A stretch of DNA of 64,000 nucleotides, taken from the NCBI GenBank assembly GCA_900088475.1, contig FLMG01001546.1:79370-143369 (forward strand), read 5' to 3'. Made by a program: the position numbers and the translations under genes. The notes beneath the pieces are model-generated. The model worked only from the letters and a program-made list of their open reading frames with translations. It made no database searches and was not told the DNA's origin. This DNA is from Hyphochytrium catenoides (Eukaryota > Sar > Hyphochytriomycetes > Hyphochytriales > Hyphochytriaceae). Of the stretch, positions 14,001 through 26,088 are shown one piece after another (the first letter of the stretch is position 1; each line of letters begins with the position of its first letter).

Positions 14001-17000
14001 CTTCTGATCTTTTACCTGGATTAGGATTATAGGTTCCAGCTGGGCAGTCGACTTCCACAGCAGATCCATTGACACAGAATTTCCCTGCTGCGCATGGAAA
14101 GCCTGGAGATGATGGAAGAGTTGTAGATTGTACGTGGTAGAATACTTCATCGTCAATAGAATACCTGTTCTAAGGTCCCTAGGCGCAGGAATAGATGCAC
14201 CACCTATGCACGCGTAGCCCCCGAAACAGAGCCCTCCGCCGATGGCGGTAGGGAATGGTGATTGCGCCCCACCGCTGCAGTAGAATCCTGGTCCACATGG
14301 CCCTGTTGGAGCCGTCAGCCCCGTGGCGTTGCAGAACTGGCCGGCTGGACAGGGACTACATTGAGCAACAGTCTGAAGCGTGGGAGTAAGTTATACAATA
14401 ACTAAACACAACTACATAAGAAGCAACAAATATTACTTTGAGAGCGGGCGTGGCGCTGAAGGTACCCACTGGACAAGGATACCCTACATAAGAATCAGTT
14501 CCGCTGGGACAGAAGTGACCACCTGGACAGGGAATAGGTGTGGACGCGTTGGCAGGGCAGTACGATCCTTCTGGGCAAGTCAGACATCTCTCTTGTTGAG
14601 GATATGGCTGATAGGTTCCGGCCAAGCAGGGCAACGCGACGGCAGAACCCAGCGGACAGAAAGAACCTACAGGACAAGCCAGCGTGGGCTCCTTTGTCCC
14701 AGAAGGGCAGATAAAACCTCCTGGACATGGAGTAGTAACGTTGAAAGTACCGCTGGTTGGGCAGAAGAAGCCTGCGCTGCACTGCTGACATTGGTATACC
14801 GAAGCAAGACTAGTGGCTGAAGAGTAATAACCTGCAGGGCAGGGAAGTGGTTCAGGCGTTCCTTCGGGACAGTAACTGCCAGACGGGCAGATATCTCCTT
14901 CCGTCACTGGTCCACCACGAGCAAGGGGCATTGAGGTGGTGCTTCCAGTCCTGCAGTAGAATCCTTCCCTGCAGCTACCCGAAGGAGAGGTCAAGCCAGC
15001 CTCAGCGCAGAACTTCCCCGGTGTGCATGGTGCACATTGAGAGGCTTGCTTCAAAGAAGTCTGATTACTGAAAGTTCCTTTTGGACAGGGAGTCAGCATG
15101 TACGTGGCCGAACCATTAGGGCAGTAATAGGCTGGGGGGCATGCAATTGGAGCGTCAGATCCCATGGGACAGTAGCTTCCTGCAGGACAGGTCAAGCACT
15201 GCCAAGTGCCTACCAGATTCTGATAGGTCCCACTGGGACAGGGAACAGGCGCGCCCGAACCCAGAGGGCAATAGTTGCCGATCGGACATGTATGATTGGT
15301 GGTGCCAGCTTTTCCTGGACAGTAAAATCCCTCTGGACAGAGGACGCTGGGGCTTGTCATATTGCTCTCTGGACACAGATAGCCTGCTGGGCACGCGGTA
15401 CATTGCTCTTCTTCTGCCAGTCCTGTGCTGTTAGAAAAGAAACCAGGCGGACAAGGTTTGGGAGAGAATGTGCCCTCAGGGCAGTAGAAACCCCGTGGAC
15501 AGGTGCCGCCCACCAAGCCTGCAGAGTTTCTCTGGCCCGTTGGGCGAGGATCTGCGGCACCCTGAAGACAGTAGTATCCTGCTGCACACTTGCCCGTTAC
15601 GGAGGCACTGGATGCTGTATCCGCGCAATAGTTACCGGGGCTGCAAGACGTAGGGTGCGATGAGCCCTCGGGACAAAATTGGCCCAGTGAACATGGACCC
15701 CCTACTGAGGATAGAGTAGACGGAGTTGAGGTATTAGAGCCACCTACACAGAAGTAGCCCTGCGCGCATCGGCCAGTCACGTTGGTCTGTCCCGAAGAAC
15801 GCACGTAGTAGCCGGGTGGCGCTGGAAGGCATTGGGAGGGGATGGTAAGTCCATAAGAATCGCTATAGGTCCCACTGGAACAGGGATATTCTGTCGAGTA
15901 CCGTGTTCCACCAGGACAATAGTGTCCAGGTGGACATGTGTTGGCTGCATAATCAGCGGTTCCGGTTGGACAGAAGAAACCGGCGGGACAGGTATTACAA
16001 GTTTCGCTTCCGCCATTAGCCGAATAGGTGCCTGCTGGACATGAGATCGGTGCCACAGCTCCTGCAGGACAGTATGATCCCGGTGGACACCGATCCCCAC
16101 CTACTCGAATACCCCCAAGTAACACAACCACCCCAGTAATCGGGTTAGGAACCTCGACTCCAGCCCGGCAATAGTAGCCGGCTGCACAATCGCTCGCAGT
16201 CGCCGGGCCGCCAGAACAAAACTTTCCTGCCGAGCAGAGTGAGCAGGTAGTTACCGAGGTAGCTGCAGTCGCGAGCGAAAATGTTCCAGGTCGACAAGGC
16301 TCCGGTGTCAAACTCCCAGCAGGGCAGAAAAAACCCTGAGGGCAGGCATAACCTGTAACGCCGTCGTTAGGATTCGGAATGCTGCTACCGCCTTTACATA
16401 TAAAACCAGCGCTGCAGTTCCCCGTTGGGGCCATAAGACCAAGCGAGCCGCAATATTGACTGGGCGGGCAAGAAATGCAGTCTGTGGCGGCGGTGCTATA
16501 AGAATTAGGGTTGTAGGTTCCCAGGGGACACTTCAGAGCTAGCGGTGTGCCGAGGGGACAGTACGTTCCAGGAACACAGGCCTCTCCAAAAGTCATGTTA
16601 GCAGAAGGGCATTGATACCCTATCGGACATGGAGTGCAAGTTGCAGCGCCAGGAGACATAGAATAAGTGCCTGGAGGGCAGGGCAAGGGGCTTGATGAAC
16701 CCTCCAGAGTGTAAAATCCCGGAGGAGTGATGTATTGGGTGGCATTCTCGCTCCCTCCATGACAATAATAGCCCGGCGCACATTTACCCGTAGGTGCTGG
16801 TTGTGAGCTCCCGCTACAATAATACCCTGGAGGGCATGGCTGACAGTCTAGCGCCGAGGTTGAGCCCGTATTATTATTAAAAGTACCAGGAGGACAAGGA
16901 CTTGCTTGATATGAGCCACGCGGACAGAAACCACCTGGAGGGCAAGGTCCTCCCGTACCCGGCACCGCTACAGATCCGGGGGACCCAGGAACAGACGACA

Positions 17001-20000
17001 CGGACCCTGAAATGCAGTAGTAACCAGCATCACAGAGGTTTGTTGGCGCGGGTAAACCCGCCCCATTGCAGAAATAGCCAGGACTGCACGGGAGACATTC
17101 CTCTACTGCTTTCAGACCAGTGTAATTGCCAAACGTCCCAATAGGACAAGGCTCCGGTTCTACACTCCCAGAGGCACAATAGTGCCCACGAGGGCATGTA
17201 ATAGGGGACTGAGAAGCTCCAGGACAGAACCCTCCAGCAAGACAGGTTAGACATTCCGCTAACGACCCCAATCCAGCGTTGGGGCCGTATCGGCCCGGAG
17301 GACAACTCTTCTCCTCGGGTCCTGTAGACGACCCTGGACAGTAAAAGCCGGGCGAGCAGCGTCCACGAGGGAAAGTTGAATTTGCACTACACCACCATCC
17401 CTTTGGGCATTCCAAGCAGTCCAGGGCTGACATGGCATTGGTGAGATTGTTGTAGGTTCCTGGCGGGCATGGTGTAGGCCTTGAAGTTCCTGCAGTGCAA
17501 AAGGAGCCTGATGGGCAAGGAGTCAGGGTGGAGGTGGGAACTACAGCCGTTCCTTGTGCACAGTACATTCCAGGGAAGCACACCCCAGCAAGAGCCGCCG
17601 TACTGTTTGAGTAAGCGCCACCTATCAGCATTGCAGTTTGTGACGTCCCTTCAGCGGCACAGAAGTACCCAGCAGGACATCTTGAACATTCTGCTAATCC
17701 TGCTTGCGAGAAGTAGCCTGCTGGGCAAGGAATCGGTTCACTCGCACCTTCCGGGCAAGCGTAACCTTCTGGACAGCGGTTACAGGCTGGCCAATCGCCA
17801 GGCCCCGCATCGGTAGATCCCAACCTCGAGGAATATGTGCCCCCAGGGCATGCAGCAGGAGAAATGGAGGCTGCAACGCAATAGGATCCCTTGGGACAAG
17901 CCATGCATTCTCGCTCATCGATGCGTCCAGTGTTGTTAGAGTATGTTCCTGCAGGACAAGGGTAGTCTGTTGGGGACCCTGTACCCTTAGGACAGTAGTG
18001 ACCCGTTGGACAGATCCCTGTGATCTCGCTGGAAGCTCTTGCACAAAAGTGACCTTCTGGACAAATAGTGCACTCTTCTGCAACTCTCAGATCCCTTCGG
18101 GCACTATAGGTCCCAGGAGGACAGGGAAACTGGGTGGCGTAAGAGGTACCTCCGGATCCGCTACTTGGGCAGTAGTATCCTGGAGCACAAGGAAGGGGAG
18201 GATTACTGTTACCTCCGGTCCCCTGTTGACAATACTGGCCGGCAGGGCAAGGTAAGCAATCGGTCAGGCTAGCGGCAAAAGTTAGATTGTTGATTGTGCC
18301 TGCAGGACAAGGGAACTGCGTAGCGGAAGCTGTGCCTGAAGGGCAATAGTATCCTGGACTGCATGGAAGCGACGCCACCGAGGCTCCAGTTGAGGGACAC
18401 GCAAAACCCGGAGGACAAGGGAAGCAAGGACCCGTCAGGTTCACTGTTGGGTTATATGTACCAATCGGGCAAGGGAGGGGAGATATGCTGCCCCCCGGGC
18501 AGTAGCTACCAGAGCTACAACCGTGGCAGTCGGAAACAGACGTTGCAAGTGTCGCATTGTTATAGGTTCCTGCAGGACAAGGATTGCCTGTGTAAGTGTC
18601 GGTACCCGCAGGACAATAGTACCCCGATGGGCAGGCAATGCCCCCAGAGGAGCCAGAGGGGCAGTAGTAACCTGGAGGGCAAGGAAGGCAGCCAGAGATG
18701 GAAGATTTTCCTAATTGTAGATTAAAGGTCCCTGCTGGACATGACGGTGGGGAAGATCCAGTGCCCAGCGGGCAATAAGATCCACTGGGACATAGGTTAG
18801 AGAGCATCGAGATGTAAGTCGACCCCGTAGGACAGAAGTAACCCGCTTGGCACGTTTGGCAAGCATGCGAGACGCTTCTCCCTGCCGTTATATTACCAAA
18901 AGTGCCTGCAGGGCAGCGGGTAACTGTGCTGGCGGGAGAACAATAGGAACCTAATGGACAGGCACTGCCCTCTGGGGTGGGGGATACCGAGCCTGCCGGA
19001 CAGTGATAGCCGTCCTCGCAAGCAGTGCAAGTTGCTGCGTTACCGCTGGAATAGGTACCAACCGAGCACTGCACTGGAGGCAATTCGGGATCACTGCAAG
19101 AAGAGCCCGCAGGGCAATCGGTGCAGGTGACAGATCCCCCCAAGGAATACTTGCCTGTGGGACATCGGACAGGGGCAACATCCGTTCTGGCACAGGAATG
19201 TCCTGGGCACGTATCTTGGTCAAATTGCCCATATCGAGGGAAAGACAAACATAGCGTTCTTACCTGCTGGACAGGAGGTGCATTTGTTGGCTCCTGCTAG
19301 AGAGTACTCCCCTACTGAACAAGGGACTGCTACGGCGGAATTGGTGACAGCACAGGCATAACCAGCAGGACACAGAGTACAGGATGACTGGTTACCCATT
19401 GAGAACGAACCCACTGGACAGAGTGTTCGGGAATCACTGTCCGTCAATGGGCAGTAATAACCGGGCGGACAAGGATTGCATTGCTGTTGCCCACCAACAC
19501 TGTATGTCCCCGGTGCACAAGCTAATTCAACGCTCTCATGTGTAAATGGGCAAGCATAACCAGGCGGACAAGATGTGCAACCTGCTGAGCCCACGATAGA
19601 ATAACTTCCCGGGGAGCAGTTGATGATGCCCGTCCCGTCTGCATTGGGGCAGGCCTGGCCCGGTGCACAAGGCGTACATGCTGCCTGACGACCAAGAGAG
19701 AATGTCCCTTTCGGACAGCTTTGCGATGTGCTTTGTTCCTTAGACGGACATTGCTTGCCAGCCGGACAAGCCGTGCAAGAGGCTGCACCCCCTGTGGAAT
19801 ATGTCCCATTCTCGCATGCTACCATAATGCTTGCTGTTGTGGTCGGACACGCAAATCCAGCAGGGCAGCTTGTGCAGCTCGTCTGATTACCGATACTAAA
19901 AGTGCCGAGTAGACAGAGTTGGGGAGTCCCATTCAGTGTTGGACAGGCAAAGCCCGCCGGGCAATCTTGGCACCTAACTGCTCCCGTTGCGCTATAACTT

Positions 20001-23000
20001 CCAGAAGGACATACTATAGGAGGCTGAGAAGTTAACGGACAGTAGGACCCTGCGGGACAGGTTGTGCAGGAAGTGGAGCCTGGGTTAGAGTATGTGCCTG
20101 AGCTACAGGTAACTGGTTCCTGGTCCGTCCTGGAACAAGAGAATCCAGCGGGGCAAGTTGCGCAAGAACCACTGCCGAGTAAAGAGTAGGTTCCAGTAGG
20201 ACAATTCGTCGGACTTACGCCAGGATTAGTGCATCCCTTCCCTGCCGGGCACTTTTGGCAGGTGCTGCTGCCTGCGGTGCTGTAGAAGCCAGGTGAGCAG
20301 CCTACTGGGTTCTGAGAAGATGACGGACACTCACTCCCAGCTGGACACTGCGTGCAGGAGACCGAGGCAGCCGTGCTGAATGTCCCAGACGGGCAAGGGG
20401 AGCAGGTAGAAGCTCCCAAAGCGCTAATAGTACCAGCGGGACAAGGGGTACATGCCCTAGCTCCTCCCCAGCTGAAGGTCCCTGCGGGGCACTGTTGGGG
20501 TGAGATTGCGGGATCAGCACAGCTTTGGCCAGCGGGACAAGAGGTACACGAGGTGGACCCGTTGTTTACGTTGTATGTTCCCTCAATACAGGGTGCGCAT
20601 CGGGATGACCCACCTAAGGAGAAAGTACCTGGAGGGCACGGCAGCGGGTGCAGTGCGGGATCTGAACAGGAAGCTCCAGGAGGGCAAGACACGCAGTACG
20701 CAGAGTTTAGAAGAGAGTAAGTCCCTGTCGGACAAGCAGCAGGAGCCACTTGATTTGGGCCGCAAGAAAAGCCAGCTGGGCAAGGGATACAAGCACTGGC
20801 ATTGGGCGCTGAAAACGAGCCTTGGCTGCACTCCACTGGCGCCAAGTGGGGCTGAGAACAGGAGTACCCAGCAGGACACGGTAAGCATGACGTTTGATTA
20901 GACAGTGTATTGTAGGTTCCCGTTTGGCAAGTGGAGCACACAATGCTTCCTCCTGATGAAAAAGTTCCTGGCGGACAGGAATTTGGCAGAACCGAAGCAC
21001 TAGGGCATGCATATCCAGGTGGACAAGCAAGACAAGAGGTTGATCCCAGCCCTGGGGCGTAGGTGCCCCCTGCGCATGGGACGCAGCTGGCTGAAGATAT
21101 TCCCCCAGAAGAAGATGAACTTCCGGAGGGACAAGGAATGGGCATCGTGCAGTTGCCGTGACAGTAATGACCAGGGGGGCATGTCAGACAGAAGTCTGAG
21201 CCATTCACTACGACATTGTACCGTCCTGCTCCGCAAAATTGAGGGCAGGTGGAAACGACAGGTGCAATCATAAATTTGACTTTGGCACTCTGCGGAACGA
21301 AAGATGCGTTGCTACCGTTGTATGCCAGATCTAAGCTTGCAGCTTGATGCAGCAGGCTCGAGCCGTATGCTGTTGAGTGCGATCCATTACTACCTGATGC
21401 TCGGACCGTTACAATGACGGGAACATTCCAATTCGCGGGCTCGATCTGCAGGGGCAGGTCAGTTTCTATCTCTAAGTAGTTCATTTCATGGCCGCCCACT
21501 CCTTGTTCGATCACATCGATCGTCACTGGTGCTTTTGGTCTGGAAAGGAGTGACACTGCATACGTCGTAGTCTCACCCTCCACTAAGAAAGTATCCGCTT
21601 TCAATAGGCTGATTCCGGTCACATCATTCTCATAGATGAGTACAGGCAATGTGAAGTTGCTCATTGCCTCTGTGGAGCCATCTTCCCTTTTGACCGTTAC
21701 CATGTGAACAATGGACTCCAGACGAACTGGGTTAAGCAGAGCATCGTCATCGTCGATAACTCTGACCACAATATTTTGAGGGATGGAGTAGTTCGAGGTA
21801 CTGAAACTTAGTGAAGGAGGGGAGATAGTGATCGATCCAGACGCAGGGACCATTGTAACGACCACGGGATCGGTCGGTACCTCAAAAAAGGCAATTGAGT
21901 AGCCAGCACTTTCTCCCTCATAAACCTTGACTCGACTGACATTAGAAAGAATTTGCGAAGGGCGGGTATCGTCAGCGATTGTCAAACCAGGTATGCTTTC
22001 ACTCTCATCGATCACGGTAGACACATTCTTGGTCCTCGCGCGAATTGGTCCTGTTATGCCGGCACGGGGCGGATTCATGACCCCCTCAACTTTTAGGGTC
22101 AAGCTTGTCTGAGCTGAGAGTGCCTGGTCGATCTGGATTACAAGCTTCATAAAGTTTGCTTGCCTTTCGATCATAATGGATGAGACAGATATGGTGTCAG
22201 GACTGACCATTATCAAAGGGTACTTTACTATGGCGAAGCCAGGGGGCATTTCCACCTCCAAATAGGCACCGCTTGGAATAGGGTTTCCAAGAGTAAGGTT
22301 CAGAATAAGCCTAGGTAAGCCGTTGGTTGTTGCATCACCCTCAAGTTCCACTGTAACAGGTGCAAGACGCCCAGGAGTGGTGGTCAATCCGTATCTGGAA
22401 AGGCCGGAGTCAATAAGCCTTCTTTGGCTGTCTCGAGTTTGAACATTTATCGTCATTGGGCCTGTCACGTAAGCAGGATTCCTGATACCAGTGACAGACA
22501 TGGCCACCCTGGAGCCCGATGGTATGGGCATTGCTTCTATCTCGGTCAGTAGCAGCACCCGGTTTGTGTCACTCGTTTCGAGGGAGACATTGTAATGGCG
22601 TATCTCAGAGAAGATATCCACGATAATCTCTTCCGGGGGGGTTGAGAGAGTGAGAGCAGGAGGAAGTTCGATTGTGATGACGCCATTGGACGGGATGGAA
22701 TTGACGGTTGTGAAAGAGACATTTAGAGCCGTGTGCGCTCCAGCCGCAGACCCTCCCCCAATGTATGCTACTTCAAGCTCCGTTAGCTCGCCAGGAAGTA
22801 CGTCAATTACCGTCAAACCATCCGCAGCATCCACCGAGAAGGGCTGGTCTGCTACGTAGAAGCCCGTTGTAACGCGAAAAGTTCCTAAGGGACCGGCCAC
22901 TGGAGGGAGCCTCGTCGCGCTAATATTCAGCTGGAGGAATGTGCCGCTTGGAATATTCGAAAAGTAACGACAATGAATAATGTTGTCCATCTTGCTGCAC

Positions 23001-24989
23001 TGGGACGGTATGATGTCTGGCTCCTCCCCGCTGATCACTTGTGCACTTGTAAGGTTAATAGAAGGTGGGAAATTGACAGTTAAGCTTCCCTCTGACCGCA
23101 GAGTGTTAGTAGTCGTTACAGCTATTGTAAACCCGGAAGGTAAGCCCGCCCTTACGAATCCATAGTGCTGAACTCTTGCGAAAGCTAGGTTTCCGGGCAG
23201 AATATGGACATTAGGAGAGACTGCGCTGAACTGGATTACCTTCCCGTTTCCCTCATACTGGGTACTAACAGCCAGAGCACTCAATGCAGTGCTATAACCT
23301 GGAAGCTGGATGCCTAAGAGGAGAAGGCTAATTTTGGTGCTAGGAGGCAATGGTGCCAGCAGTGAAATCTTCAATTTCCGACCATCAAGGCTGGAGTAGT
23401 GGTCGTGCAGAAGTCCTTCAGGTATCGAAGTTAGAGTGGTTTCCCGTGAAAAGGATAGGTCGCCCGGTGCCTCTATCTGGATAATGCCTTCCATTGGAAC
23501 TGGGATGGATGTCGTCAAGGTAATGTTAAGACTTCCTAGCGACCCTGCACGCAAGGTGCCTAGCGGTCGCACGGTTATCTCAGAGAAAGGTTGGGGGAGT
23601 ACTGCGGCGGTGTGAACTTCACCGCCATCGATGTGTAACAAATCCTCTGTCATTGTGTGAAGACGGAGAGAAAAGTTGCCTGCGTAACCGGGATTTCTGA
23701 GGCCCACAATTCTGAGTGACAGTGTGGAATTAGCTGCTATTGTTCCGGAAGTTGTATAATCAATCAGTATCAACTTGTTTGCAGCATTGTCACTAAGGCT
23801 GCGAATATGAAGACTTCCGAGACCTGAGCTCTGGTCCACGGCTGCACTATCCGCCTCATAAGCAGAAGGAACTATTAACTCCAGAACACCTGTTGCAGGT
23901 AGAGCATTGAAACTTTTGAAGGTTACTGAAAGAGCACTACCACTTGACGGCTCTGTAGATGAGGTAGTGACCTCCAAAAGGCTGAGGTTTCGTGGGATAA
24001 ACATGGGGTAGTCAGCCTGGAAAAAGGAATCGAGAGCCGCACCAAGGGCCGTACTGGTGACCAGACCGACATAGCTTAAATTGCCAGACGTTGGAGGATT
24101 CCTGACCCCAATTATGCTTAAGACAATAGCTGTTCCTTTCGACACAGGAGCCATGCAGCGGAACAATATAGCACCATTTGTGATAGCAGGGGGTGATGGG
24201 ATCACAGCATTTGGGGTGGAGTAGACAGCAGCATCCGAGAAATTCATACCAGGGAGAAACACCCGAATTTGGCCATTGACAGGAATGGCAGTCTGAGGGG
24301 CAAAGGAGACATTAACCGTGCTCATCGCCCCGGCTTCTATCGATGAGAACGTGAAGAGTGTCTCTTTCAATGCCGGTGGATACAAAACGTACCCCTGCAC
24401 GGCGGAAGGTCCAGCTAAGGTGATGCCATCAGCCGACAGAAGTGTCAGGCCAAACCCTCCCGTAGAACCGGCGAAAGATGGGTTCAAGACATCGCGAAAT
24501 ACAATCTCCAGTTCCGAACTTTTCAACAAACTTGACCCTGAATGAGAGAGTGCGATAGAAAAGGTATTTGAGCTAGCCTCAGAGGTAAGCGACGCCAATA
24601 TATTCTTATTGGCATCGGTAACTGTGACTACTGTCGCGCTCAAAGCTGTAAACGAGGAGGGGAAGGTGACGTTAATAAGGCCGTTCACCGGCAGATCTGC
24701 CTCCAATGTAATCACAGCCACGATGTTAGCAATGCTTCCCGTTATCTGGGAGGTTGGAAGCACAAACCCAACATCGTCCGAAGCTGCCATGTCAGTGTGA
24801 GCGCTCATAAGTAACGATACGGGAGCAATCACACATCCTAAACTTACCCAGCTTTCTGTGAGTACTTCTAAAGTCGTCTTCGAACTGTTGTGCAATAGAT
24901 AGAGACTGCAGCACCAGGAGAGTGCAAAATGCTGCAAGGAGCTGATGCCATCGGAACCCCCTCCACAGTAGGGACTTTGGGGCCATCAT
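1..24989 (-). CDS. giant single-pass surface protein, cysteine-rich ectodomain and coiled-coil tail (3' end outside window)
   Basis: The start is the double ATG at 24989/24986, followed by a basic/hydrophobic signal peptide (LLAAFCTLLVLQSLSIA). Introns I could place are 24847-24784, 19263-19203 and 14436-14373. They leave two huge exons, 24783-19264 (5.5 kb) and 19202-14437 (4.8 kb); downstream exons are short. Order of domains: about seven ~115-residue beta modules, two Calx-beta-like modules, roughly 90 GCC2/GCC3 (ephrin-receptor-like) cysteine units, a juxtamembrane beta domain, one transmembrane helix at 11177-11106, then Glu/Lys/Ala-rich coiled coil running past base 1 without a stop. 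I estimate at least 6,500-7,000 residues. No kinase or other enzyme domain was seen. The role is unknown; cell-surface adhesion, wall or flagellar anchoring is inference. The coiled-coil part could be a separate gene, but I found no stop, 3' end or new start between the two. Confidence 0.75.
390..465. other. assembly gap (76 N)
   Basis: A run of N falls in the coiled-coil coding region; the reading frame across it cannot be checked. Confidence 0.99.
11106..11177 (-). other. single transmembrane helix of the giant protein
   Basis: This 24-residue hydrophobic stretch, GLVSGLLSGLFGVIFLVILS followed by LYYI, ends in the basic stop-transfer RRSN. It is the only convincing membrane span after the signal peptide. 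It separates the cysteine-rich part from the Lys/Glu-rich tail, giving a type I topology. Confidence 0.8.
11220..11640 (-). other. juxtamembrane beta domain, possibly cupredoxin-like
   Basis: After the last cysteine unit the protein has VCLQQGDSVFFDLT, then a KDSMLNTNQNFDFG segment, then FGFTFLEEGTYVFSM. 'GDxVxFxL ... GTYVF' resembles the core of cupredoxin-like beta sandwiches, but I see no copper-ligand His/Cys/Met set, so the fold name is tentative. It lies immediately outside the membrane. A small intron separates the two halves near 11400-11350. Confidence 0.4.
12050..21250 (-). other. cysteine-rich GCC2/GCC3 (ephrin-receptor-like) repeat array
   Basis: The translation is an unbroken array of units of the form 'CPxGxxC...PxxCPxGTYSxxGxxxCxxCPAG'. 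I count about 17 full units in the 5.5-kb exon and about 57 in the 4.8-kb exon, plus roughly 15-20 in the following short exons. This is the GCC2_GCC3/Ephrin_rec_like pattern (Pfam PF07699) seen in large protist and animal surface proteins, normally disulfide-rich and rod-like. One unit near 15800-15835 has lost two cysteines (APPGYYVRSSG). The array contains a sequencing gap at 13485-13540. Confidence 0.85.
13485..13540. other. assembly gap (56 N)
   Basis: A run of N falls inside the cysteine-repeat coding region. Repetitive sequence is a likely reason for the gap, and the true missing length may differ from the N count. Confidence 0.99.
21250..21960 (-). other. two Calx-beta/cadherin-like modules of the giant protein
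   Basis: Two consecutive segments begin VKVYEGESAGYSIAFF and FLVEGETTTYAVSLLSRP. Both have the 'xEGxxxxYxVxLxxxP' opening and an acidic DDDD or END loop (VRVIDDDDALLNPV, IYENDVTG) typical of Calx-beta-like and related Ca2+-binding beta modules. They sit between the N-terminal modules and the first cysteine repeat (CPQFCGAGRY). Calcium binding is inferred from the acidic loops only. Confidence 0.55.
21960..24783 (-). other. seven tandem beta-sandwich modules of the giant protein
   Basis: Each module of about 115 residues carries the same signature: a Leu/Ile-Val-Thr strand, then 'xIPxxGxIxVxFP' (examples: LPVNGLINVTFPSSF, IPVNGQIRVFLPG, IPSNGVITIELPPAL), then a later 'GxRNPxxxG' turn (GVRNPPTSG, GLRNPGYAG, GIRNPAYVTG). 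Many N-x-S/T sequons are present, consistent with a secreted, glycosylated domain. I do not know a named family for the module. The spacing and repeated signature show internal duplication. Confidence 0.65.
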
Positions 24990-26088
24990 AACTTTACAAT
25001 TTCATAGCGAAGGCAGCTATATGCAGTTCGATGTAATGTTAAATTAATGCAGCCATAAGAGTTTGGGGCTGCCGGTGTTTTCAATAGCTTAGGTCTGGAT
25101 CATCCATGGCGTGGAGAGGATGGACATGACCATTAGCTATTGCTGGATCTTGAGTGCCAGAGCAAGATATATGAACTTCTTAATGCCTGCGCTCTTCCTT
25201 GGAGCAGATGGCGATGACATGAGCCCCTGTGTAGAGGCAAGCATTGCGTCTCTCGGCTGAAGACAGACTCGAGTCTGATGGTTTGTGGCGAAAGAAGAGG
25301 ATGACCCTTCGTTTCCATCAACAAGTCTGTCCATCTCGGTTCAAAATAAGTAGTCTCCTGAATCCAAGTACGCAAACTGATGAGACAGGCCCAGTTCGAA
25401 AGTACTGTGCAGTCAGAGATTCACCCCCCTCTTATTAGGGTACTTATTAGGATGCAAGTTGAGAGGTACTTGTACGCACATGTACTTGCTACTTGAAGAT
25501 CACCCATGCTGTAAGACTGTGATAAGAGATCGACCAGGAAACCGATACACTAGTCTCTTATCTCTTACAATTCCCCGTACTTCTTGTACTTGTGGTTAGT
25601 TCTAGGAGGTCTACTTGGCATCGTCACAAGCAGCATGGAGTTGGGGATTGGCAGATGCGTTGATGAAAGATCTTCATACAAGTATGAAGCATCAGAAGAT
25701 CGTGCCGTTCGTGCGATAGCTGGCTGGTGTAGAACCACCTATCGCCTCTTTTTCCTTTTGAATGGCTCGGTTGACGCTGTTTTTGATCTGTTCAGGAGCC
25801 TCATAGCACGTGCAGTGACACTGTCCTAGCCGAATAGGTACAGTTGTGAAACTCGGAGATAGACACTCCCTACGCAACATACAGGAGTGGTAAGACTCAC
25901 GCATCAGGTTTTGGTGAAAAGACCTGCTTCTGGAGCTGTGGACTTTCATCCTGACGCATCATGTCTTGTCTCAAAAATGAGGATGATATTATCGAGGGGT
26001 ACTAGTAGAAGCAGAGTTTGTGATGCTTCGTCACTTATGAGTTACGGTCGCAGCAGGAGCAGATAGGGGCTTGTCAGTGAGGAGGCTG
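24990..26088. promoter_or_regulatory. divergent intergenic region, no confident gene
   Basis: This 1.1 kb separates the minus-strand giant gene from the plus-strand gene at 26089. Open frames here (for example 25635-25829 plus) have no recognisable product and no clear splice link. The stretch holds five GTACTT hexamers at 25440-25591 and a near-perfect palindrome at 25672-25689. It probably contains both promoters and perhaps a 5' non-coding exon. Confidence 0.4.
25672..25689. repeat. 18-bp palindrome
   Basis: The arms CTTCATAC and GTATGAAG flank a two-base AA centre with no mismatch. It could be a protein-binding site in the divergent upstream region; function is unknown. Confidence 0.6.

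Noticed and set aside
14380-19254. Long open frames on the plus strand opposite the cysteine array
   Set aside because: They are Arg/Thr/Trp-rich mirror frames of the repeat coding strand and have no independent support.
1-24989. Transposon or viral origin for the repeat-rich region
   Set aside because: No transposase, integrase, terminal repeats or target duplications were seen; the repeats are protein-coding GCC2/GCC3 units with divergent DNA.
25584-25829. Plus-strand frame starting with hydrophobic residues upstream of the unknown gene
   Set aside because: It opens at a TTG, has no family match and no supported splice to 26089.
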